Shown here piece after piece: positions 1 to 10,790 of a stretch of 64,000 bases of DNA. The stretch is taken from contig CM075760.1 in NCBI GenBank assembly GCA_037974335.1, positions 32,029,942 through 32,093,941 of the forward strand, given 5' to 3'. Origin of the DNA: Prionace glauca. Lineage: Eukaryota > Chordata > Chondrichthyes > Carcharhiniformes > Carcharhinidae. The notes below the pieces were generated by a model that ran no database searches, had not been told where the DNA came from, and was given only the letters and a program-made list of their open reading frames with translations. Numbering within the stretch: position 1 is the first letter of the stretch; each line of letters opens with the position of its first letter. The position numbers and the translations under genes are program-made.

Positions 1-480
1 GGGCTCAGACAGATTGGAGGGGGTGGGATTGGAGAGGGAGCAGGATTGGAGGGGCAGAGGGATGCGCAAGTGTGGGGGGGTCAATTCAGGGGGATTCTAG
101 AAGAATCATCGGGGGGGGAATAAACTGTAGAGAGTCTGAGGGGGAGTTAGCAGAAGGGGATGAGTCAGAGTTGGGGAGGGTGCAGACGGAGGGGGGCTTA
201 GGAATTGGGGCAGTAGCTTGGGAGATCCAGGGGGATTAGAGTCAGATTGGCGGTGGGTGTCGGGAGAGAGATTGAGGGGAAGGGGGGGCTGCTTAGAGTC
301 AGATTACAGGAGATCAGGCAGAGGGACAGGGAATCAGGCCGGAGAAACAGGAATGTTGGGGGGGGAGGAAATTGAGGGAATTAGGAGAGATCGAGGGATC
401 AGAGGGATACCGGGGAGTTGCAGCTCAGAGGGATGCGGCGGTGGGTGTGTTTGAGCAGGGTGGGGAGAAGATTGGGCAGA
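1..480. repeat. G-rich low-complexity DNA, edge of satellite block
   Basis: The plus strand is rich in GGGG runs and short GGA/GAT words with loose internal repetition. I see no credible gene. Open frames here follow from base composition. It grades into the regular satellite from about 481. Confidence 0.7.
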
Positions 481-2285
481 GAGGATCGGGAGGGGGCCAC
501 TCAAATGGGGGGGCCAGTAAAGGGGGCCATTAAAAAGGGGAGCATTAAAAGAGGGGGCCATTAAAAAGGGGGGCCTGTAAAAAAGGGGTGGCCATTAAAA
601 AGGGGAGCATTAAAAGAGGGGGCCACCAAAAAAGGGAGGCCTTTAAAAAAGGGGGAGGCATTAAAAAGGGGGGCCTGTTAAAAAGGGGGGGGCCACCAAA
701 AAAGGGGGGCCAGCCAAAAAGGGGGCACCAAAAAAAGGGGGCCTTTAAAAAAAGGGGGGACCACCAAAAAAAGGGGGCCTTTAAAAAAGGGGGGGCCACC
801 AAAAAAGGGGGTGAGCAAAAAAGGGGGGGCCATTAAAAAGGGGGGCCATCAAAAAAAGGGGGGGCACCAAAAAAAGGGGGGCCATCAAAAAAGGGGGGGC
901 ACCAAAAAAGGGGGGGCACCAAAAAAGGGGGGCTGTAAAAAAAAGGGGGGCAGCAAAAAAAGGGGGGGCCATCAAAAAAGGGGGGGGCCATCAAAAAAGG
1001 GGGGCACCAAAAAAGGGGGGCAGCAAAAAAAGGGGGCCTGTAAAAAAAGGGGGCACCAAAAAAGGTGGGGCCTGTAAAAAAGGGGGGCACCAAAAAAGGG
1101 GGGCCTGTAAAAAAGGGGGTCAGCAAAAAAAGGGGGGGCCTGTAAAAAAAGGGGGTCAGCAAAAAAGGGGGGGCATTAAAAAGGGGGGCACCAAAAAAAG
1201 GGGGGCTGTAAAAAAAGGGGGGCCATCAAAAAAGGGGGGCACCAAAAAAGGGGGGCTGTAAAAAAAAAGGGGGGGCACCAAAAAAAGGGGGGGCCTGTAA
1301 AAAAAGGGGGTCAGCAAAAAAGGGGGGGCCTGTAAAAAAGGGGGGCTGTAAAAAAAGGGGGGGGCAGCAAAAAAAGGAGGGAGCCAGCAAAAAAAGGGGG
1401 GGCACCAAAAAAGGGGGGCTGTAAAAAAGGGGGGGCACCAAAAAAGGGGGGCAGCAAAAAAGGGGGGGCCTGTAAAAAAGGGGGGCTGTAAAAAAAGGGG
1501 GCCAGCCAAAAGGGGGGGGGCACCAAAAAAGGGGGGCCTGTAAAAAAGGGGGGGCCAGCCAAAAGGGGGGGGCCACCAAAAAAGGGGGGGGCAGCAAAAA
1601 ACGGGGGCCACCAAAAAAAGGGGGGCCACCAAAAAAGGGGGGCACCAAAAAAGGGGGGCCTGTAAAAAAGGGGGGCCAGCCAAAAGGGGGGGCACCAAAA
1701 AAGGGGGGGCAGCAAAAAAGGGGGCCATTAAGAAGGGGGGGCCAGCCAAAAAAAGGGGGGCAGCAAAAAAGGGGGCCATTAAAAAGGGGGGGCCAGCCAA
1801 AAAAGGGGGGGCAGCAAAAAAGGGGGCCACCAAAAAAGGGGTCCAGCCAAAAGGGGGGGCCACCAAAAAAAGGGGGCCTGTAAAAAAATGGGGGGGGGGC
1901 AGCAAAAAAGGGGGCCACCAAAAAAGGGGGGCCTGTAAAAAAGGGGGGCCAGCCAAAAGGGGGGGGCACCAAAAAAGGGGGGCCTGTAAAAAAGGGAGGG
2001 CCAGCCAAAAGGGGGGGGCCACCAAAAAAGGGGGGGCAGCAAAAAACGGGGGCCACCAAAAAAAGGGGGGCCACCAAAAAAGGGGGGCCTGTAAAAAAGG
2101 GGGGCCAGCCAAAAGGGGGGGCACCAAAAAAGGGGGGGCAGCAAAAAAGGGGGCCATTAAGAAGGGGGGGCCAGCCAAAAAAGCGGGGGCCTGTAAAAAA
2201 AGGAGGGCAGCAAAAAATGGGGGCCACCAAAAAAGGGGGGGCCAGCCAAGAGGGGGGGCAGAAAAGAGGGGGGGCATTTAAAAGG
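481..2285. repeat. Purine satellite A, A-run/G-run units
   Basis: Short units of about 14-19 bases alternate an A5-8 run with a G4-9 run. The runs are joined by connectors such as CCATT, CCTGT, CCACC, CCAGCC and CAGC. The order of connector types repeats at a larger scale: the rare CCATTAAGAAGG variant occurs at about 1725 and 2154, and the rare AAAACGGGG variant at about 1597 and 2041. This suggests a higher-order repeat of about 430-445 bases. Long open frames on both strands are artefacts of composition. Confidence 0.95.
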
Positions 2286-2935
2286 GGGGAAAAGAGGACA
2301 GAGGGAAAAAAAAGACAGAGAGGGAAAAAAAAGTCAGAGAGGGAAAAAAAAGACAGAGAGGGAAAAAAAAGACAGAGAGGGAAAAAAGACAGAGAGGGAA
2401 AAAAAGACAGAGAGGGAAAAAAGACAGAGAGGGAAAAAAAAGACAGAGAGGGAAAAAAAAGACAGAGAGGGAAAAAAAAAGACAGAGAGGGAAAAAAAGA
2501 CAGAGGAAAAAAAAGACAGAGAGGGAAAAAAAGAGAGAGGAAAAAAAGACAGAGAGGGAAAAAAAGACAGAGGAAAAAAAAGACAGAGAGGGAAAAAAGA
2601 CAGAGGAAAAAAAGACAGAGAGGGAAAAAAAGACAGAGGAAAAAAAAGACAGAGAGGGAAAAAAAGACAGAGGAAAAAAAAGACAGAGAGGAAAAAAAGA
2701 CAGAGAGGGAAAAAAAAGACAGGAAAAAAAAGACAGAGAGGGAAAAAAAGACAGAGGAAAAAAATGACAGAGAGGAAAAAAAGTCAGAGAGGGAAAAAAG
2801 ACAGAGGAAAAAAAAGACAGAGAGGAAAAAAAGACAGAGAGGGAAAAAAAGACAGAGGAAAAAAAGACAGAGAGGAAAAAAAGACAGAGGGAAAAAAAAG
2901 ACAGAGGGAAAAAAAGACAGAGAGGGAAGATTGAG
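2286..2935. repeat. Purine satellite B, GACAGAGAGGG units
   Basis: Tandem units of roughly 14-19 bases are built from GACAGAG, AGGG and an A5-9 run. The plus strand is almost purely purine. No gene is credible. It abuts satellite A on the left and satellite C on the right with abrupt changes of unit. Confidence 0.95.
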
Positions 2936-3515
2936 AGAGAAATAAAGATTGAGAGAGAAAAATAAAGATTGAGAGAGATAAATAAAGATTGAGAGAGCGA
3001 AATAAAGATTGAGAGAGAGAAATAAAGATTGAGAGAGAAATAAAGATTGAGAGAGAGAAATAAAGATTGACAGAGAGAAATAAAGATTGAGAGAGAGAAA
3101 TAAAGATTGAGAGACCTTTTTTCCCTCTCTGTCTTTTTTTTCCCTCTCTGTCTTTGAAATAAAGATTGAGAGAGAAAAATAAAGATTGAGAGAGAGAAAT
3201 AAAGATTGAGAGAGATTGAGAGAGAAATAAAGATTGAGAGAGAAAAATAAAGATTGAGAGAGATATAAAAATTGAGAGAGAAATAAAGATTGAGAGAGAA
3301 ATAAAGATTGAGAGAGAGAAATAAAGATTGAGAGAGAGAAATAAAGATTGAGAGAGAGAAATAAAGATTGATAGAGATTGAGAGTGAAATAAAGATTGAG
3401 AGAGAAAAATAAAGATTGAGAGAGAGAAATAAAGATTGAGAGAGAGAAAGATAGATTGAGAGAGATTGAGAGAGAAAGATTAAGAGAGACAGAGAAAGAT
3501 TGAGAGAAGGAGAGA
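2936..3515. repeat. Satellite C, AATAAAGATTGAGAGAG units
   Basis: Tandem units of about 16-22 bases are built from AATAAAGATTGAGAG plus GA extensions. A patch at about 3113-3155 interrupts the array and reads as the reverse complement of satellite B (TTTTCCCTCTCTGTC twice). The array decays into GA-rich sequence near 3500. Confidence 0.95.
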
Positions 3516-4944
3516 AAGATTGAGAGGAGAGAGAAAGACACAAAGTGAAGAGGTTCATACTCACCATCGCACATCTTTTCCCTCGGTGATCTCTCAAACT
3601 CCTTCCATCCCCTCTCCCATGGTGGGGGAGACAGATCCTGGGCCAGGGGCTTTGTGCTGGGTAAAGGGGAGGGGGGTTAAAATCTCAGAGCTGGAACTCC
3701 ATGCTGCACACACACTGACTCACTCACTCACACAGACACAGCTTACCTGATACTTACCCAGCCACATGGAGACAGAGACAGAACAATGGATCCCCAGCCT
3801 TTTTATAACCTCACTGAGTCCCACACAAACTGTCCACACCTCCCCAATCAAACCCCATCCAACCACATCTCCTACACCTCACCTGGACACACCTCCTCCA
3901 GGTATGGCCCAGTCCAACACCAGCTTGTCTCTGACTGTGTGTGGGGGGGGGGGGTTGTGTGTGTGTGTGTGTGTGGGTTAGTGAGTACCAGGTAAATGGT
4001 TTATTCCAAGGCTCTCTCCCCTCCCCCCCCCATCCCAGCTCCACATCACCAGCACTGGGAGCTGGGAGAAGGTGGATTTAAAGTAACTCTCAGCTCTGCA
4101 CTGCCAGAGAGGCCAGGTCTGAATGTGGATTGTACAACTTGTTCACCCAGGGCTCCATCACCTACAGGTTTGCCCCCTTTACTGATTCCTGCAAACTTCC
4201 CTTTCCCTTCAGTTGCTTGAACTGAAACAATTTCTTGCAAAGTTATTTGTTGCCTCATTTACAAATTCCTTTGCTGATTTACAATGTAATCTGTCTGTTG
4301 TTGTCTGTCCGGGTGTCTGAATGTGTGTGTGTGTGCCCTGTGCTTAATGACTCACCACAGATCAGAGCTGCAAAAACCAGATTCTTTTTATTTAAACATT
4401 ACAAGCAGTGTCTGGGGGGGAGGGGAGGAGGGAAAGAATCAGAGTGAAGTTTCTGTCTGCTCGCTGCTGTGAATGTGTCTTTAACCAGCAGCTCTGCAGA
4501 CAGACAGATACAGGATTTGAAACTCTCTGTCAGCTGGACCCAGAAAGATGTCTGTGGCCTGAGAATTGGAACAAACCAGGTTGTCAGGATACAGGAAAGC
4601 TGGAAGGGAAATATCAAGTCAAATAACTTAAAGTGCAAATGCATACATTGAGAAATGAAACTTGAAGTGATCAGAGATCTGATCCATGTGGGTTTCCTCT
4701 GCCTATTTTATAATCCTCGAGCAAAGCAATAGATAAACCTTACTGCTTTCCCGGGTGAACTCCAGCTCTGCTTCCCTGCAGCAGTATCACAGCTCAAACT
4801 GAGACTTCCTCTGTCCCACTCTGTTCATCTCACAGTTACTGCTTTCTGAATGCTGAGATTCACTGCTCACAACATTGAATACAGGAGTTGTACTAGACAT
4901 TGGAATACTGTGCATTATTCTGCCCACTCTATTGTATATTAAAC
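3516..4944. other. Intergenic; weak minus-strand promoter-like signals and TG tracts
   Basis: No convincing coding region is present. TG microsatellites lie near 3957-3974 and 4323-4335. On the minus strand a TTATAAAAAGG box (3798-3810) is followed about 45-60 bases downstream by two donor-like GTAAG words (3752-3757 and 3741-3746). A minus-strand first exon is possible, but nothing downstream supports a gene. Confidence 0.35.
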
Positions 4945-5430
4945 TAGAAAGAGTGCAGAAAAGCTTTGCCAGGATGCTCCCGGGACTTGATGGTTTGAGA
5001 TTTAAGGAGTGATTGGATGGACTGGGGCTTTTCTGGAGCGTTACAGGCTGAGGGGTTCTCTTATACAGGTCTACAAAATAATGTGGGGCATAGATCACTG
5101 GATAGTTAACATCTTTCCAACTGTAGGAGAGTCTAATTCTAGAGGACATTGCTTTAAGGTGAGAGAGGAGTGATGTAAGAGGGTCCGGATGGACATTTTT
5201 TATTCACACAGAGGGTGGTGAGTGTCTGGAACAAGCTGCCAGAGGGAATAGTAGAAGCGGGTACAATTTTGTCTTTTAAAAAACACTCAGAATGAGTAAG
5301 GTGGGTATGGAGAGATATGGACCAAACGCGGGCAATTGGGAATAGCTGACTTGTTAAAAAAGGGGCAGTATGGACATGTTGGGCCGAAAGACCTGCTTCC
5401 ATGCTGTAAACCATTGTGACTTTATGACGC
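4945..5430 (+). mobile_element. Old CR1-like LINE 3' remnant
   Basis: Decayed plus-strand copy of the reverse-transcriptase C-terminal region. It shows the ERVQKSFARMLPG-like stretch at 4950-4985, the TQRVV..WN-like region near 5205-5235, and the tail signature TTGGGCCGAA near 5380. It is heavily diverged and open only in pieces. Confidence 0.75.
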
Positions 5431-6178
5431 TATCTCATCTCCCTGATTCTCCCAGATACTGATTACTGGTCAGTCAGTCTCCTGTTTAAATGGATGAAGG
5501 AGATATCATTATGCTGGGTTGTACAAGGCGATTGAATAAATAACTTGTCAGAAATTATTACTGATGTATGAAAACTGAACATAACTGATTTTTAAACTGG
5601 TTGATAAGAAAATCTATAATTGATGTGTTACTGATTGTACAATTAGATACAACGAGACGGTCCTGTCGCTGTATAACTAACAGATCATTTTAAATCTCTT
5701 CCCTTCAGAGATACTTGATTTTGTTTAAAAGCTGACTGTGGTCAATCTCAAATAAGCACCATGGGATGTGTATTACCCAGTGACTCGATTCCTTTTGTTG
5801 GTCAGTCAATGTTTGCAATTCAATGTTGTATACTTCAGAGATATTTCATTCAGAATGTGGAGATATGTAATGAATACAAATATATTACGTTAAACATTGA
5901 GCAGCAAACAAGTACTGGGTAGAACTGATTGAAATTATTCAAAGGAAGATGAGAATGATGCATTAGTGATTGAGCAGAAATCATTGTTCCTTAAATATTT
6001 ACTGGGCTACCACTTTTGAATGTTGAAGTTAATGATAAGTTGAGAAATCAGGTTGAAAGAAACGTTTTTTATCTTGTGTTAAGTGACATGGGCTTTCACT
6101 GTAACCATTAGGACCTGCAGCAACAGCGTGGAGTTGGACATTGTGGTCAGGTCAATTGGTGGCGTTATGTTGCCAACT
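5431..6178. other. Non-coding flank upstream of tRNA-Val
   Basis: No gene seen. The stretch from about 5750 (GCACCATGGGAT...) resembles the stretch from about 24890 that lies upstream of tRNA-Asn, so the two tRNA flanks may be related. Confidence 0.4.
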
Positions 6179-6251
6179 GTTTCTGTAGTGTAGTGGTTAT
6201 CACATTCGCCTAACACGCGAAAGGTCCCTGGTTCGAAACCAGGCAGAAACA
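6179..6251 (+). tRNA. tRNA-Val (AAC)
   Basis: Seventy-three-base cloverleaf. The acceptor stem starts GTTTCTG and closes with CAGAAAC plus discriminator A. A box TAGTGTAGTGG and B box GGTTCGAAACC are intact. The anticodon loop reads CCTAACACG, giving anticodon AAC. It is nearly identical to the vertebrate tRNA-Val-AAC consensus as I know it. A TTTT run lies about 20 bases downstream. Confidence 0.95.
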
Positions 6252-6982
6252 TTAGCTCATTTATTATGAGGTAGTTTTGCGTGGTTTCAGTTTTTGCTGC
6301 ACATATTCCGAATCTCGATGTTACAGCCATATTATCTTTGCTCTGACCTCGGCCACAAGTGCTCTCAGCTAAATCATAAATGTTGTATTTTAAGACGCAA
6401 TGAGGAAATAAATGTGTGTATTTGGACACCGTGCACAAACCAGCAACTTGTTCAGTCCACAACAGAACTTAATGGATTCATAAATGCAGACTAGCATAGT
6501 TAATTTCAATGTAAATATTGAAAAGAAATGCTGAGAAAACCAAAAGAAACCATCTGGCATTGAGTCTTTCGAAAGCATGTGTCTTTGTGCTTGGGATTTT
6601 AAACTGAAGAAAGCAGGCTGCAGAAAACAACTTTGTAACATTTGTGTCCAAAGCAGCAGCCGGAGTCCCAGCAGGAAATATTTAATCCTGTCGCTGAAAG
6701 AACATTAGCTAACCCAGGCTCCTAATTTCAAACTGATATAATTATCTTGTGGGACTGCGTCATTGCCGGCAAATGATGGCAGGAGGAAGAGATTTTGACC
6801 AATTCAATCCAGAGTGTGTGTTTAAACTGCACCGGGTTTGACATTGTAAAGGGAGAGAGAGGGTTGGCCTCGGCAGCGGCCGTGCCGATATTCAGAATCT
6901 GTGTTTGGGATGATTTTTGATGGTTAGGATGATTTCCACAGTGTTCCATTCAAACTAAAGTGTTACTTTTTTGTTAATGTCC
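6252..6982. other. Intergenic, no gene seen
   Basis: Nothing recognisable apart from possible intron-like DNA ahead of the V pseudogene. I did not find its leader exon. Confidence 0.4.
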
Positions 6983-7351
6983 AGTTCCTGAACATAGTGC
7001 AGATCAAAGTGCTGGAGATTCAGTTACTCAGTCCCGGCCATCAGTGAGCGTGAAAGAAAGTGAAGCCGTGACTATAAAGTGTATCTATAGCATTACAGAA
7101 GAAAGGTAGTATGTATATTGGTGCCTGCAGCAACCAGCGAAAGAGGCCCAGTTTGTTGTGTGGAGATGGCCTTGAGATGTTCTGGAATGGAAAGGCTCGG
7201 CGTTAGGAAACCGTTTTGCTTCAGACCTCCAGCTGTCAGACTCCACCACAATGTTACCCATCATGGGCCTGCAGCCGACCAACGCCGCTGTTTATTACTG
7301 CGCCACGGGACTCACAGTAATAGAAAATAATACTAAGCATTGTTTGGGTGA
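6983..7351 (+). pseudogene. TCR alpha/delta-like V-segment pseudogene
   Basis: The V exon follows an acceptor-like GTCCAG near 6982. Framework 1 reads SVTQSRPSVSVKESEAV, then the first cysteine in IKCIY, a framework-2 tryptophan in YWCLQQ, and the end motif AAVYYCATG at about 7285-7310. A TAG stop sits in the CDR1 region (ITEER then stop), and the frame is lost after VVWRWP and regained as NRFASDLQLSD. The heptamer is CACAGTA (7313-7319). The position 23 bases on holds TTTGGGTGA, a poor nonamer. No leader exon was found. It lies on the plus strand, about 600 bases from an intact minus-strand V, so the two converge tail to tail. Confidence 0.85.
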
Positions 7352-7869
7352 TTGTTGAGTGGAAAACTGAAAAAGATGTTTCCAGGCCCCCGCAAGTGGC
7401 ATTATTTTCTCTTGCTACCAACAATGACAGACAGAGAAAGACGGCCGAGTCCATCCAGCCTGTTCGCAACAAATATGAAATAAATCTGAAGTGTAGTCGC
7501 TATTTTAATGCAAGAAAGAGCCGTCGTGAACAGAGCAAGATTCCGCGTAACGTGATCATCTGCTGTAGCTTGTCGACGGAGGTGTAAATGTCTTGGAGAA
7601 TTGGGTTGTTTTAGACCCTAGTGCAGTGAAGTGTTTAAGATCCTCCAGAAAGGCCAGACGAATCCTCTATTTAGTACTTTATCTGAGCAATTCACTGCGG
7701 AGACGCTCTAACTCTAAGTGTAAGTGGCAGCTGGAATGTCTCTGGAGGGAGACCGGAACCCACAGTTTCCTGAATTAGACGCGATAGAATTCAGAAATGT
7801 AACAGTTAACACAGAACCGCAGATAGAACTTGAACTGGCGACACCATCTGCGCCAGTTCTGTTTGATAA
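7352..7869. other. Spacer between convergent V segments
   Basis: No gene, repeat or RNA recognised. Confidence 0.4.
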
Positions 7870-7908
7870 GGTTTTTGTACAGCGATAGATGAGTTTTAAA
7901 TCTCTGTG
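7870..7908 (-). other. 23-bp-spacer recombination signal of V segment 7909-8359
   Basis: Read on the minus strand: heptamer CACAGAG (7902-7908), exactly 23 bases, then nonamer ACAAAAACC (7870-7878). The heptamer differs from canonical CACAGTG at one late position; its first four bases, CACA, are intact. Confidence 0.92.
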
Positions 7909-8359
7909 TCGCTCAACGCACAGAAATAGACAGCGGTATCTTGGATTTCTGCTCGAGTAAGCGTTATAGGAAATTTATTTTCTGCATTTGTCTGATCGGC
8001 CTCGAATTTTCCCTTGGCAAAATCTGCGTCTTTTCTGTTGCTTCTGTCTCGGTACAAAATAAAATGCGGAGCCTGGTCCGTCTGCTGTCTGTACCAGTAA
8101 AGATCGGAATTGCTGTAACTTGTCGTGTAGCTGCAGTCCATTCTCACTCTATCTCCTTCAGTAATATACAGTTCAGTCTGAGGTTGCGACACAGAATCTG
8201 CTTGAATCAGCCCTGAATAAAACACAAGGAAAGGTTTAACACAACACTGAGCTGCGGGTCCGTTACCATCACAATACTGCCAGCAGATAAGAAGTTATGG
8301 TGTTACTTACCGAACACCAGCCACAATATAACCAGATGATAAAAACAGAAGAGCCCCAT
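7909..8359 (-). CDS. TCR alpha/delta-like V segment, intact
   Basis: Germline variable segment of a T-cell receptor chain, an Ig-superfamily V domain for the cell surface. Exon 1 (8311-8359) encodes the leader MGLFCFYHLVILWLVFG and ends at donor GTAAGT. Exon 2 (7909-8212) begins after a TTTATTCAG acceptor, and the phase-1 junction restores a glycine. The V domain shows RVRMDCSY (first cysteine), DLYWYRQQ (core tryptophan), ITLTRAEIQDTAVYFCALS (second cysteine). No stop or frameshift is visible. The recombination signal follows directly. Spacing, leader split and the YFCA end fit TRAV/TRDV best; other V families with 23-bp signals are less likely. Joining and constant segments are not in the window. 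Confidence 0.92.
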
Positions 8360-8961
8360 TATTTCTTGGCCAGTGATTCCCTTGAGTCGCATGTGTGGAG
8401 ATATGGATATATTTACTATTGTAATCCTTTAAATTAAGTGACTGTTGTACAGAAAGCTAAACAGACGGCGAGTAAGTGTCTCGGGAAATCGTTTACCAAT
8501 ATAAAGTAGCAATGCGATATCTGGGTAGCAGCATGTTAATAAGACTGCTCACTGGTCATATACAGTCTCTCCAGCTCCTGTTACACCATCTGACCGCGTC
8601 ACCGCCCTGGGCGGGGCTTGTGTTTGGAATTCAGCCCCGCCCCTTCCCTCCTCACGCCTCTTGTTCAGAAAATACAACATTTGGCCATGTAATCTGTCAT
8701 TGAACATGATTATAGATGCAAAGAAATGAAAATAGTGAATGAGAGAAACTGGCAGAGGGGCAACAGGCTGAAAAAGTAGAAAAGTGTGTAAGGAAACAAG
8801 ACGCAAATGAAAAGGAAAGGATGAATTGTGCAAATCGAGGAAGAAATAATGTGTTGATTCTCATAAGGTTTCATATATTTTTGCTTTGTTCTATCTCCTT
8901 TCTAGTTAACGGTGATTATGGCAAGACCACTATTCATTGCCCATCGCTTCGGGGCTTAAAA
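8360..8961. other. Upstream flank of V segment
   Basis: No gene seen. I found no TGACGTCA element here, unlike the flank of the V at 15770-16267. Confidence 0.35.
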
Positions 8962-9175
8962 AAAGGCGGCATTGACAAGTTGGGCTGAAGGTCCTGTTTC
9001 GATGCTGTAAATCTCTATCACTCAATGCTGCCGGAATTGAAGGCGTGTTCCTGGCTTTGAGACAGCAGTGCTAAACATTGTGCCACCATGCCGCCTGGAG
9101 GCTTTGGAGAGAGTGCAGAAAAGATTTACCAAGATGTTGCCTGTTATAAGAGATCATTTCTCCAAAGGGGGTTAT
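8962..9175 (+). mobile_element. LINE/SINE tail fragments
   Basis: The TTGGGCTGAAGG...GCTGTAAATCT tail signature lies at about 8979-9015. A short reverse-transcriptase fragment (ALERVQKRFTKMLP in translation, 9097-9145) follows. Both are plus-strand scraps of the CR1-like family. Confidence 0.65.
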
Positions 9176-9176
9176 T

Positions 9177-9718
9177 AGAACATAGAACATAGAACATTAC
9201 AGCACAAACAGGCCCTTCGGCCCTCGAGTTGCGCCGATCGCATCAACCCCACCAATCTATAGACCTATCTATAACCCCCAATCCCATTAAACCCCATATA
9301 CTCATCCAGAAGTCTTTTAAAAGACCCCAGCGAGTTCGCCTCCACCACCGACGACGGCAGCCGATTCCAATCACTCACTACCCTCTGAGTGAAAAACTTA
9401 CCCCTAACATCACCTCTGTACTTCCCTCCCCGCACCTTAAATCTGTGTCCTCTCGTAGCGACCATTTCAACCCGGGGAAATAGCCTCTGAGAGTCCACCC
9501 TATCTATTCCTCTCAACATTTTATAAACTTCTATCAGGTCGCCTCTCAACCTTCGCCTCTCCAGGGAAAAGAGTCCCAGCTCCCTCAACCTATCTTCATA
9601 AGGCATGCCTCCCAGTCCAGGCAACATCCTTGTAAATCTCCTCTGCACCCTTTCAATAGCTTCTACGTCTTTCCTATAGTGAGGCGACCAGAACTGCGCA
9701 CAGTACTCCAAATTAGAA
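9177..9718 (-). mobile_element. CR1-like LINE, 5'-truncated
   Basis: The 3' end carries repeated ATGTTCT units (complement at 9178-9200). The open frame covers the C-terminal part of the reverse-transcriptase protein: LEYCAQFWSPHYRKDVEAI, TRMLPGL, YEDRLRELGLFSLERRRLRG, FFTQRVVSDWNRLP. Only about 540 bases remain. Confidence 0.9.
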
Positions 9719-9781
9719 AACATAATACTTAAAATTTTCGGCACTGAAATGCCGAAGCAAGGGACTGAAATGATATTTCTT

Positions 9782-10790
9782 AGACATAGAACATAAGAAC
9801 ATATGAACATAAGAAATAGGAGCAGGAGTAGGCCATCTGGCCCTTCGAGCCTGCCCCGCCATTCAATAAGATCATGGCTGATCTGTCGTGGCTCAGTTCC
9901 ACAATCCCGCCCTCTCCCCATAACCCTTAATCCCTTCTCTTATCAAAAACCCATCAACCCGTTTCTTAAAAATATTTAGCGAGGCACCTCCACCACTTCA
10001 ACGGGCAGAGAATTGCAGAGATTCACCACCCTTTGAGTGAAGAAGTTTCTCCTCAACTCTGTTCTAAACCGCCCCCCCTTTACCTTGAGGCTGTGCCCCC
10101 TAGTCCTACTGTCTTTTTTGAGTGGGAACAGTCTCTCCACCTCTATCCTGTCCATCCCATTCATCATCTTATACGTCTCAATGAGATCTCCCCTCATTCT
10201 TCTAAACTCTAACGAGTACAAGCCTAGTTTATTCAGCCTCTCCTCATAGCTCAATCCCCTCAACTCCGGTATCAGCCTAGTAAACCTCCTCTGCATTCCC
10301 TCCAAGGCCAAAATATCCTTGCGCAGGTGCGGCGCCCAAAACTGCACACAGTACTCCAGCTGCGGCCTCACCAATGCCCTATACAGCTGCAGCAAGACCT
10401 CCCTACTTTTATATTCAATCCCCCTCGCTATGAAGGCCAGCATCCCATTCGCCTTCCTGACCACCTGCTGCACCTGCAAGCTGGGTTTTTGCGACTCATG
10501 CACAAGGACCCCGAGGTCCCTCTGCACCGTCGCCTGCTGCAGTTTTTCGCCACGTAAGTAATAGTCCTTCCTACCATTCCTCCTACCAAAGTGGACAACC
10601 TCACACTTGCCAACATTAAATTCCATTTGCCATTTCCTGGCCCATTCGCCCAGCCTATCTAGATCCTTCTGCAGACTCTCCACGCTCTCCTCACAATTTG
10701 CCTTTCCCCCAATATTGGTGTCATCAGCAAATTTCTACACCCTGCACTCGGTTCCCTCCTCCAGATCATCTATATAAATCTTAGCAAATG
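9782..10790 (-). mobile_element. CR1-like LINE, 5'-truncated
   Basis: Different subfamily from the neighbouring copy (LEYCVQFWAPHLRKD, LGLYSLEFRRMRG). The 3' tail has TTCTTATG-type units (complement at 9785-9815). The reading frame is open over most of 9976-10683, from just after the FADD region ([16 protein letters not shown]). An in-frame break near the C-terminus follows VEVVE. It sits tail-to-head beside the 9177-9718 copy. Confidence 0.9.

Noticed and set aside
1156-3597. Very long open frames (up to about 780 residues) over the satellite block
   Set aside because: They repeat low-complexity residues dictated by tandem purine units, overlap on several frames and have no domain.
6820-7000. 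Leader exon for the plus-strand V pseudogene
   Set aside because: I searched for an ATG plus hydrophobic run ending in a donor before the acceptor near 6982 and found none convincing.
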